DNA of 10,221 bases from CAZUZS01 sp964624795. GTDB taxonomy: Bacteria > Calditrichota > Calditrichia > RBG-13-44-9. Below the pieces are notes generated by a model. It made no database searches, had not been told where the DNA came from, and was given only the letters and a program-made list of their open reading frames with translations. Within the stretch, counting starts at the first letter, position 1, and each line of letters starts with the position of its first letter. The stretch lies in assembly GCA_964624795.1 (NCBI GenBank), contig CAZUZS010000114.1:1-10221 (forward strand), given 5' to 3'. The translations under genes were made by a program, and so were the position numbers. This document shows positions 1-6,743 of the stretch, piece after piece.

Positions 1-3000
1 TTTTCAAAACCCGGCTATAATCGCCGGCACGGAACCGGTAAAGGTAGATGCCGCTTGCCACCGGGTTGCCTGTTTCATTCAGGCCGTCCCAGGTCACCGA
101 ATAGCGGCCCGCCGCGGCGCGGGTTTCCACCAGCCGCCGCACTTCCTGACCCAACAGGTTGTAGATCACCAGCTCCACATCGCTCGCGCGGGGCAACTGG
201 TAGTAGATTTGGGTGGTGGGATTGAACGGATTGGGATAATTCTGGCTAACCGAGAATACTGTCGGTACACTCAGCTTTTCGCCAACGCCCGTCGCAACGT
301 CTCCGAGGCCGGAAACGGCTACATCCAGCGTATCGTGCGCCGGATCATCACTCACAAATCGGATTAGCCCGGTGTGCAGCCCGACTTGGGTTGGGGTAAA
401 TGAAATGCTGACAAGCTCGCCGGAATTGCCGCTGACGACAAAGTTGGTCGGGTTCACTGCAAACATACTGTTGGTGGAAACAACATCTGTAACCGTGAGA
501 TTATTCATGCCGAGATTTGATATTTCCAGTTCGAAGAGCGAAGTGCTGTCCACAATGGTTGTATCAAAAACTACCGAGCTCGCTGAAGTGGTAATATAGG
601 GAGCGGGTGTCCCAAGATAGACATCATCCACAAACCAGTCGTCGTTTGGATTAATCGCGCTGGAAGAGCCAATACTGCGGAATAGCACCTGAAACTGGCT
701 GTGGAAATAATCGCCGCCGCCATTGGGTGCTGTCGCAAGGTCAATAATTTCATGTTGGAAGGGTTGCACCGAGCCGCCGGAATATGAACGGATCAGCACA
801 TAATCTCCGAGATCGTTCCGGAAATAGAGCTGCAAACTATCTCCGGTTTCGGGCGCATTTCCTTGCCCCTGCGGTTGATAGAAGTAAGAAAAGACCACAC
901 CGCTACCCTGGAGACTGCTTAGGTCGATGGGGTAAAGCTCAACTACGTCTCCGCCATCCGGCTTGCCATTCAGGTTAAGCGCAAAACTTCCGCTGGGCGG
1001 ATCCAGGGCACGATCATTCACATCCGCATCATCATTGCGCCAGACCAACGGATTTGGCGGACCGACTATAGCAAAATTATCACCCAGCGGGGCATTCTGT
1101 GGGGTAACAACCGTGAGCGATGGTCCGCTTTCATTTTGGGGATTTTCATTGTCTATGGCGGTTATGAACCACTGATGAAAACCTGCCGGAGGATTGGCGA
1201 AGTAGGCAGAATCCGCCATTCCGCTATCGGCGGAGGACCGGGTAAAGGTCTCCACAAAGACGCTGTCCAGATAAAGATTAATTCCAGCCAGATCGTCCAA
1301 TGGTGTGCCATCTATGTTTTTTGCGGGATTGCGCCAGCGAAACATCACCTGGCCGCCGATGGATGCAATGCCGACCTCGCCGGGAATTGATGGCACCGGC
1401 GAACCGCCGGCAATCCAGGCAGCCTTCGCTGCCGCGCTTTCGCGTTTCGAGCTATCCACCTTGCTGGTTACACTGTAATGATACTCTGTCCCATCGACCA
1501 GCCCGAAATCGGTGTAGTGTTGAACCCCTCCCGCCACCGAATCTATGGGAATGCCGTCGCGGGCAATATGAATATGGAATTCGCCGGCAAGCAGGGTGTC
1601 ACCATTCAACAAAAGAGAAGGATCTTCCCAGGTCAGCTCCATCGAATTTGGTATGGTGTAATCACTGTAGGCGCTCAGGTTACGCGGGCTGTCTGGCGTT
1701 CCTGCTTCCATGAAAGCCTGCAGGTAGGCGGCGTAGGCATCGATTCGGCCTGCCCCGTAGCGGTTATCTTTGCCTGGATCGCCTTTTTCGACCGCAGTGG
1801 TTTGCAGAATCCGGCTGACATCCGCCGGCAACAAATCGGGATTGGCACTCAAAATGAGAGCCACGGTGCCACCTGTATGGGGAGTCGCACTTGAAGTGCC
1901 GGAAAAGCCTGAATACCCGCCTCCAATAACAGTCGATGTTGTCCCGTTACCGGGCGCCGAGACGTCAGGCTTGATCAGGCCCATGGCGCCCGAAACCGTT
2001 TCATACGGATAGTCCTGGTATTCAATCGGCATGATGTAAGGAAATGCCGGGTGATTCGCCTGGTAATCCTCCCAGGACGTCGGTCCCCACGGCGAGCTCG
2101 AGGCAATAATATCGGTGGAAACTGTGACATTGCCTACGCCAATCACCGAACTCACCCCGCCTGTCAAAGTCTGGTCGGGATGAATCCAGGGACTGGGGCA
2201 ATTGCCGGGCGCGGAGATATTAAAAGGAATCCCGGTTGAATTGCCGTCGTTGCTGGTGGAATTGGTGTGAACCACTCCGGCAGCAAGCTCCATATCGGTA
2301 ACCTGCCGGAACATCGGGTAGTTGGGCTGCGGACTGAAATACCATTTGAAACTGAGCGAGCTGGTGATGATATCGGCGCCGTTGGCGACCGCATATTGCT
2401 CTGCCAGCCAGTAGCCGGATTCCCCGGCGGTTTCGTCCTTCAGCAGCATCAATTTGGCACGCGGCGCCACACCGGTTTGTGTTCCGTTGGTGCCGTCTCC
2501 CGCAACCTGTCCGGAAGTTGAAGTTCCGTGCCCGTATGAATCGTCCGGATCGTTATCATCGGTATCGAAGTCCCACCCGATAAAATCATCTATCCGGCCA
2601 TTTCCATCATCGTCCACGCCATTGACATCGCCGGGATCAAATATCCACGAAGAACCCGATTGTTCCAGCGTGTGGCCGTCACCATCCGCATCTTCTCCCA
2701 GGTTGTTCCAGACGTTGTGGATTAAATCCGGGTGATGCCAGTCGGTACCGGTATCGATATTTGCCACGATGACCCCCTGGCCGCTGTCGCCCTCTGCCCA
2801 AACCATCGGTGCATTTATCAATGTCAAGCCGGGCTGAATTCCGTTAATGCCTTTCGAAATGAATTGTCCATGTTCCCTGTTGGATTTTGAAATTCCATTA
2901 TCATCCAGAAGCGCATCAATTGGAAATTTTGCATCATAAAAAATACCTTCGATGCCATCGGACCGGTTGCTCAAATCGTAGATTGCATCTGCGGATCCCC

Positions 3001-3376
3001 GGAACGAAATACCGTTCAGAATCCAGATAATCCGGATATTTTTTACAATACCGCGGGATTCCGCCTCCCGTAGATGGGCCAGAATCTGCCGCTGGCTGGT
3101 TTCGGCATGTTTTTTCAAAATTTGCGCGACCGCCGCCTGGCGGGTCTTCCGTTTCATTCCCCGGACCTGGCCTTCAAGCTGCCTGTAGCTCAGCCTGTCC
3201 TGCATGACCAGATAAACATCAACTTTTGTATTTTCGGGAGTTTTACTCAAAACAGACTGAAGATAGGGGCTGATTACGGATCTCTGGTCCCCGGCTGTCG
3301 CCTGCTTCGGAGCGCCAAAATAGAGGAAGAAACCGGAAATCAGGAACAGCAATATCAATCTCAAACTGAGCTTCAT
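1..3376 (-). CDS. Secreted S8 (subtilisin-like) serine protease with FN3-like domains and type IX-style sorting domain; 3' end off the window
   Basis: An uninterrupted reading frame of 1125 codons runs from the ATG at 3376 to the left edge; it reaches the final strand of its sorting domain, so probably only a few residues are missing. A Sec signal peptide covers about residues 1-28 (cleavage near QATA|GD). A propeptide-like segment follows to about 185, then a peptidase S8 domain at about 190-550. The triad is visible: Asp208 in NIDTGTD, His283 in YGHGTS, Ser495 in GTSSATP, with Asn376 in TSNDGN as the likely oxyanion residue. Between Asp208 and His283 lies an Asp-rich insert (DDDGNG, DTDDNDPDD), probably calcium-binding. 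Next come two fibronectin III-like modules (about 560-756), a MAM-like jelly roll (about 757-923), an ASH/DUF1573-like domain (about 926-1024), and a sorting domain starting at NYPNPFNP (Asn1046). A good Shine-Dalgarno, AAGGAG at 3384-3389, supports this start. Expected to be active at the cell surface or released; substrate unknown. Confidence 0.93.
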   Translation of the reverse strand, partial: MKLSLRLILLFLISGFFLYFGAPKQATAGDQRSVISPYLQSVLSKTPENTKVDVYLVMQDRLSYRQLEGQVRGMKRKTRQAAVAQILKKHAETSQRQILAHLREAESRGIVKNIRIIWILNGISFRGSADAIYDLSNRSDGIEGIFYDAKFPIDALLDDNGISKSNREHGQFISKGINGIQPGLTLINAPMVWAEGDSGQGVIVANIDTGTDWHHPDLIHNVWNNLGEDADGDGHTLEQSGSSWIFDPGDVNGVDDDGNGRIDDFIGWDFDTDDNDPDDSYGHGTSTSGQVAGDGTNGTQTGVAPRAKLMLLKDETAGESGYWLAEQYAVANGADIITSSLSFKWYFSPQPNYPMFRQVTDMELAAGVVHTNSTSNDGNSTGIPFNISAPGNCPSPWIHPDQTLTGGVSSVIGVGNVTVSTDIIASSSPWGPTSWEDYQANHPAFPYIMPIEYQDYPYETVSGAMGLIKPDVSAPGNGTTSTVIGGGYSGFSGTSSATPHTGGTVALILSANPDLLPADVSRILQTTAVEKGDPGKDNRYGAGRIDAYAAYLQAFMEAGTPDSPRNLSAYSDYTIPNSMELTWEDPSLLLNGDTLLAGEFHIHIARDGIPIDSVAGGVQHYTDFGLVDGTEYHYSVTSKVDSSKRESAAAKAAWIAGGSPVPSIPGEVGIASIGGQVMFRWRNPAKNIDGTPLDDLAGINLYLDSVFVETFTRSSADSGMADSAYFANPPAGFHQWFITAIDNENPQNESGPSLTVVTPQNAPLGDNFAIVGPPNPLVWRNDDADVNDRALDPPSGSFALNLNGKPDGGDVVELYPIDLSSLQGSGVVFSYFYQPQGQGNAPETGDSLQLYFRNDLGDYVLIRSYSGGSVQPFQHEIIDLATAPNGGGDYFHSQFQVLFRSIGSSSAINPNDDWFVDDVYLGTPAPYITTSASSVVFDTTIVDSTSLFELEISNLGMNNLTVTDVVSTNSMFAVNPTNFVVSGNSGELVSISFTPTQVGLHTGLIRFVSDDPAHDTLDVAVSGLGDVATGVGEKLSVPTVFSVSQNYPNPFNPTTQIYYQLPRASDVELVIYNLLGQEVRRLVETRAAAGRYSVTWDGLNETGNPVASGIYLYRFRAGDYSRVLK

Positions 3377-3527
3377 ATTCCATCTCCTTGTATTCTTATA
3401 TATTTCAATTATTATTCGTGTCATGCAATCCTTACCGGGCATTTTCACAGCGATTCAAAGTAAAAGGACATTATTCGACTCAGCATCTGCCAGACTATTC
3501 AGGAATTTCACTCCCGAACGGTTTCAG

Positions 3528-3573
3528 CAGCGGAATAATATTTAGCAAGCTTCCTTATCGAAGAATTCCGCTG
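3528..3573. repeat. Inverted repeat CAGCGGAAT / ATTCCGCTG
   Basis: A perfect 9-base inverted repeat occupies 3528-3536 and 3565-3573, with a 28-base spacer. The near-palindrome CTGAATTTCAG (3571-3581) directly adjoins the right arm. TTTCAGCAG occurs twice (from about 3522 and 3576), and GGAATTCC lies at 3627-3634. The cluster of related short motifs could be a small dispersed element or a structured RNA, but neither can be shown from one copy. Confidence 0.35.
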
Positions 3574-4057
3574 AATTTCAGCAGTGAGAAAAAAGAACCA
3601 ATCGTGGCCAAATGGACTTTTCCACTGGAATTCCGTTTTAAGGGCCGAATAACATTCTTTCTTTTATCCAAAATTTTATGGAAAACAGATAGTAAGCAAT
3701 CTACCTCGATTTAGTGCTCCATCAATTTATGATTCAGTGGATTTGCGAATTTCTTTCCGGCAATTAACGATGGTTCTATATTTTTTCTGCTGAACAGACT
3801 TTTGACTTTTATGCCTCAATCGGAAAACAGGGTTTCCAGTCGAGGGTCAATCCTTAACATACGAATTCATTTTACAGAAGAAACCGCAAATCCGAATAAT
3901 TAAAAACTCTGTATTTATATGCTCGATTAACCGTTGATGCTAAAATCCTGTGTCTGTGTGAGCGCTGCATTCAGATCAAATCAAATGGAATCTACTAATT
4001 CCATAATTTTAAAATAACTTATGTATTGATATTTCGAAAAACAAGAAAATTTTGGTA

Positions 4058-4080
4058 GGCAGGAATAAAATTGACCTGCC
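4058..4080 (-). terminator. Possible terminator hairpin downstream of the cytochrome cluster
   Basis: GGCAGG (4058-4063) and CCTGCC (4075-4080) pair perfectly around an 11-base loop. The hairpin lies about 130 bases beyond the stop of the last cytochrome gene in its transcription direction. The following bases on the minus strand (TACCAAAATTTTC) give only a poor U-tract, so it may instead be a processing or stability hairpin. Confidence 0.25.
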
Positions 4081-4139
4081 AAAAGTGCTAAAAGCTGCCT
4101 TGCCAGGCGCTGCAAATGAGAATCGCAAAAGCGGAAGGG

Positions 4140-4158
4140 AAACCGGAATTCCCGGTCT
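4140..4158 (-). terminator. Possible terminator or 3' stability hairpin after the cytochrome cluster
   Basis: A stem ACCGG/CCGGT (4142-4146 with 4152-4156), extended by one G-U and one A-U pair on the minus-strand RNA, closes a 5-base loop about 55 bases past the cytochrome stop. No run of T follows on the minus strand, so a true intrinsic terminator is uncertain. Confidence 0.25.
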
Positions 4159-4211
4159 TGAAGGAGTATCGCGTGCTTCTAATTAGCATAGAAATCGCGC
4201 TTTTTGAGTCT

Positions 4212-4679
4212 TTATTTGTTTTGCTCTACCCTTTCCGAATCGGCATCAGCCTTATTTTTCTGAAGCAGCCGGATGTAGTTTACCAATTGCCAGCGCTGCT
4301 CCTCCGTGAAAGCATCCTTATATGATGCCATCGGTGGATTTCCGGTGGACATTTTCCAAAACAATGCACCATCGGTTTCATTGAGGACTCTCTCGGAGGT
4401 GAAGTTAGCCGGTCTGGGCGTCAGGCTTTCCGCAGCCAGACCGTTCCCCTCGCCGGTTTCACCATGACACAGGGCGCAGGTGGTCGCAAATATCCCTTTC
4501 GCATCTTCTGAGACTTTCCGGCTCTCACCAAAGGGATTTTTCAGCGTGTCCGTCCAGGCGGGGGCGGTCCATACCGGCCGCCCCTCTTTGTTATCCTGGG
4601 GAGTAAAACTGAAAATCACGCCGATTGACGCTACCACCAAACCGATGAAAACTTTGCCAAGATGGTTTTTATATCTCAT
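4212..4679 (-). CDS. Membrane-anchored monoheme c-type cytochrome (class I, CXXCH)
   Basis: The product is 155 residues. A hydrophobic N-terminal segment (about 8-25) acts as signal anchor or signal peptide, putting the heme domain in the periplasm. The heme site is Cys68-Ala-Leu-Cys71-His72, and Met117 in NPPMASY is the likely axial ligand (Met110 is an alternative). The downstream EEQRWQLVNYIR helix is typical of class I cytochromes, and the linker pattern WTAPAWTDTLKNPF resembles stand-alone electron-shuttle cytochromes of Bacteroidota-like bacteria. An upstream ATG at 4748 would add 23 very polar residues; I prefer 4679 because AGAGGG lies at 4686-4691, six bases before it, and because the hydrophobic segment then sits at the N-terminus. 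It lies downstream of the two other cytochromes on the same strand, across the assembly gap. It probably carries electrons in the periplasm between the inner-membrane chain and its neighbours. Confidence 0.9.
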   Translation of the reverse strand: MRYKNHLGKVFIGLVVASIGVIFSFTPQDNKEGRPVWTAPAWTDTLKNPFGESRKVSEDAKGIFATTCALCHGETGEGNGLAAESLTPRPANFTSERVLNETDGALFWKMSTGNPPMASYKDAFTEEQRWQLVNYIRLLQKNKADADSERVEQNK

Positions 4680-4797
4680 GATTTTCCCTCTATCCGTTTT
4701 TTCGCTCTGACGATCTGAATGCCGGTTGCGGTATTTCCGCGATTTCAATGCTTACGCTATTTTATTCCCGCACTGATTCCAGGCAGCCGGATTACCT

Positions 4798-4897
4798 NNN
4801 NNNNNNNNNNNNNNNNNNNNNNNNNNNNNNNNNNNNNNNNNNNNNNNNNNNNNNNNNNNNNNNNNNNNNNNNNNNNNNNNNNNNNNNNNNNNNNNNN
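4798..4897. other. Assembly gap of exactly 100 N
   Basis: One hundred unknown bases interrupt the cytochrome cluster. The round number suggests the usual placeholder for a scaffold join of unknown length, so real sequence here may be shorter or much longer and could hide whole genes. Confidence 0.98.
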
Positions 4898-5199
4898 TTG
4901 TCCGGTTCGCCGGGCTTCACGCGCTGGAGAGATGGAATTTCCAGGCTGGCAACATTGACCAGGTTGACATACGAATGGCCGGCACTCAAATCAAGGCCCA
5001 GCGGCGCCGAAGATCCCAGGTGACAGCCCGAAACAGCACAGCTTTTATCAAAAATATTCTGTTGAATGTCCTTGAAAGTAGCTGTCGTCGGAACCGGCTT
5101 GACCGGGTTGGCGTGCTCGCAGGAGAAATTCAACATGCCGAAAACGATAATTCCCGCCATGGTGAATGCTGTTAATCTGAAGCTATTCTTTGCGCTCAT
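4898..5199 (-). CDS. Lipoprotein monoheme cytochrome c with CX4CH motif, 3' end lost in the gap
   Basis: One hundred residues are visible before the gap. The N-terminus (MSAKNSFRLT, then a hydrophobic stretch ending LNFSC) looks like a lipoprotein signal with Cys27 as the lipidated residue, although the lipobox is loose. The heme motif is Cys54-A-V-S-G-Cys59-His60, with four residues between the cysteines instead of two. The conserved tail RVKPGEPD stops at the gap, so the axial Met and last helix are not seen. The region IF..PGEPD is 26/52 identical, without gaps, to residues 53-104 of the upstream fusion protein, so the two are paralogues. I chose ATG 5199 because GAGGAG (5207-5212) is seven bases ahead; TTG at 5214 and ATG at 5205 are poorer. 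The start is 11 bases after the preceding stop, so translation is probably coupled. A stop at 4792-4794 would be in frame only if the gap were truly 100 bases. Confidence 0.85.
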
Positions 5200-5206
5200 T
5201 CCCATT

Positions 5207-5212
5207 CTCCTC
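5207..5212 (-). promoter_or_regulatory. Shine-Dalgarno GAGGAG deciding the lipoprotein cytochrome start
   Basis: GAGGAG on the minus strand overlaps the TGA stop (5211-5213) of the fusion gene and sits seven bases before ATG 5199. It rules against the TTG at 5214 as the start, because that codon would lie upstream of its own ribosome site. Confidence 0.7.
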
Positions 5213-6455
5213 AAAATTGTAGAATTCGAAAGATGTTGAAGCCAAGCCGCATGTCACCGTCCTGCAAACGGAGATCGCCGCCCCGCAGGTATTGGTCGGT
5301 TGTTGTGCCCACCGAGTTCGTAACCACAATCTGGAAAACATGCCCGCCGACATAAATTTCCAGACCGCCTCCCCAGGTGTCGAACCGGTTGTACTGCCCG
5401 CGAATTGAGGTCAGAGTGTAACCGGACACAATCGGCACCCATTCGCCGATGAGGGATAACGATTTATAGAAATGAGCTTTTCCCCCCAATCCGATCGTTA
5501 TCATGGGGTCCTCCCCCGAAATGTCGCTATTGGGATTAAATAGGATTCCCGGCGTTATGATAGCTGCCACACCCTCGGTAACCTGGTGAGACAACATGAC
5601 TTGCGCGGCAAGCTTAAGCGCCTCGGAGCGCCAGCGGTTTTTTCCAGCGACCTTCTGTGAGTCCCAATTTCCGGAAATTTGAGCGGCTGCAGCAAACGGC
5701 AGCTTGTCTCCCGGATACTGCCGCTTCAAACCGTACCGCACATCAAGCTCAACATCCGCCGAAATGTTGCTACGGCCAAGATTAACAAAAAGATTGTCGG
5801 TGAACGCATATCCCAGGTTCAGAAAAATATTAGCCGGCCCATCCAAACCCCAGAAAGCGTTGTAGCCATCATTAATTTTTGGGAAAAAACGATGTTCGAT
5901 GAGGAACAGCCAGTTGCCGGCATCCACCATGCGGGTGGTGGGAATATTGACCACCTTCCACCCGCTGAATGGCAGCAGCGGAGCGGCTTGAGTCGCGGTA
6001 GCGATGCCCGCGGACTGTATTTTTAGATCCTTAATCCATTCCACAATTGCGGCAATTTCGTCCGGTTTTAGCGGTTCGCGGCCAAAAGGCATGCGCAGAC
6101 CGGTGATTCCCGGATCTCCCATTATTTTCATCACCAGGTAGCTGCTGTCCGGATTTCCGGGATTCACCCGCTTCAGAGCCGGGTTTTCGGCGCTTTGGAC
6201 ATTTACGGTCGTGCCGTAAAATGATTCCGGCGTCAATTTCAAGCCCTGCTGCGGGTAGCTGCCCGAGTGGCAGCCTGCGGAAATACAGTTTTTTTCGAAT
6301 ATCATCGCAACGCGATCCTGCACGCCGCTCATTTCCTGTGGTTGGTCAGGAACCGGCGCGGCTGAAAGCGCGCTCCACCAAACGAACCAAACTCCCAATC
6401 CAATAAGATACAAAATTGCCGCGGGTTTCCACAAGCTGCCGTTGGATCGATTCAT
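5211..6455 (-). CDS. Cytochrome c (CX4CH) fused to outer-membrane beta-barrel (DUF5777-like)
   Basis: The product is 414 residues. Residues 1-33 form a Sec signal peptide (cleavage near ALSA|AP). Residues about 45-145 form a monoheme cytochrome: Cys57-I-S-A-G-Cys62-His63 binds heme with four intervening residues, Met122 in LRMPFG is the likely axial ligand, and the domain closes with a DEIAAIVEWIKDL helix. After a short linker (about 146-162), residues 165-414 match what I know of DUF5777 membrane beta-barrels: IEHRF, FWGLDGPANI, alternating strands, GGHVFQIVVTNS, DMRLGFNI, and a terminal Phe as expected for barrel insertion. DUF5777 proteins are usually stand-alone, about 270 residues. The start is supported by GGAGG (6463-6467), seven bases upstream. 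It is first gene of the cluster and nearly touches the paralogous cytochrome lipoprotein. I infer an outer-membrane protein whose heme domain faces the periplasm or plugs the barrel, perhaps passing electrons across the outer membrane. No biochemical role is established by the sequence. Confidence 0.9.
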   Translation of the reverse strand: MNRSNGSLWKPAAILYLIGLGVWFVWWSALSAAPVPDQPQEMSGVQDRVAMIFEKNCISAGCHSGSYPQQGLKLTPESFYGTTVNVQSAENPALKRVNPGNPDSSYLVMKIMGDPGITGLRMPFGREPLKPDEIAAIVEWIKDLKIQSAGIATATQAAPLLPFSGWKVVNIPTTRMVDAGNWLFLIEHRFFPKINDGYNAFWGLDGPANIFLNLGYAFTDNLFVNLGRSNISADVELDVRYGLKRQYPGDKLPFAAAAQISGNWDSQKVAGKNRWRSEALKLAAQVMLSHQVTEGVAAIITPGILFNPNSDISGEDPMITIGLGGKAHFYKSLSLIGEWVPIVSGYTLTSIRGQYNRFDTWGGGLEIYVGGHVFQIVVTNSVGTTTDQYLRGGDLRLQDGDMRLGFNIFRILQF

Positions 6456-6532
6456 GGTAAAACCTCCATCATGTTATCAAATGAAAATTTGCTTCCGCAT
6501 TTGAATTGAGCTCGAAAGGTATTTTTTTGAAT

Positions 6533-6548
6533 CATCCATTGATGGATG
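6533..6548. promoter_or_regulatory. Operator-like inverted repeat upstream of the cytochrome cluster
   Basis: CATCCAT-TG-ATGGATG is a perfect 7-base inverted repeat with a two-base centre, 78 bases upstream of the fusion-gene start. On the minus strand a weak sigma70-like pair, CTGACA (revcomp of 6571-6576) and AATACA (revcomp of 6547-6552) 18 bases apart, would place the repeat over the -10 and start site, a position suited to a repressor. The rest of the 6456-6742 intergenic region shows nothing else I can name. Confidence 0.35.
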
Positions 6549-6730
6549 TATTTTGCAGCATTATCGAATTTGTCAGGACAACATACGACTGCAATTGGGG
6601 GACACAATTTTCGCATTCAGGTCAGGCCTGGCTTTGCTCTTCAAAATGTGTTCCCGCCCCAATTCTCATAAAAAGACGAAACGGATAGAAATCGGGGGAA
6701 TCAATTCAGTAAGCCGCTTCCATCAGCATC

Positions 6731-6743
6731 AAGCCGGAGGCTT
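6731..6743 (-). terminator. Small hairpin at the stop of the DNRLRE gene
   Basis: AAGCC-TCC-GGCTT on the minus strand starts at the last base of the TAA stop. The 5-base stem is short and is not followed by a T-run, so it is at best a weak terminator. Confidence 0.25.

Larger units (their letters stand above)
3377..4211. other. Long AT-rich intergenic region without a convincing gene
   Basis: This stretch lies between the protease start and the 3' end of the cytochrome cluster. I see no tRNA, no recognisable protein domain and no long frame with a ribosome binding site. The part next to 3376 must hold the protease promoter; on the minus strand TTGCAT (revcomp of 3420-3425) followed 17 bases later by AAATAT is a weak sigma70-like candidate. 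The rest carries short inverted repeats listed separately. Open frames on the plus strand here have no ribosome binding site and no known similarity. Confidence 0.6.

Noticed and set aside
1300..2735. Several plus-strand open frames of 60-138 residues
   Set aside because: All lie antisense to the single continuous protease frame with its catalytic motifs.
3388..3714. 108-residue plus-strand open frame in the intergenic region
   Set aside because: No ribosome site, low-complexity aromatic-rich product with no recognisable domain, and it begins over the upstream region of the protease. Not supported as a gene.
4116..4325. 69-residue plus-strand frame with an AAGGAG near 4161
   Set aside because: The ribosome-like site is not before the ATG, and the frame overlaps the clear cytochrome gene on the other strand.
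4680..4748. Upstream ATG adding 23 residues to the CXXCH cytochrome
   Set aside because: The extension is highly polar and would bury the signal anchor; the internal ATG has a fitting Shine-Dalgarno.
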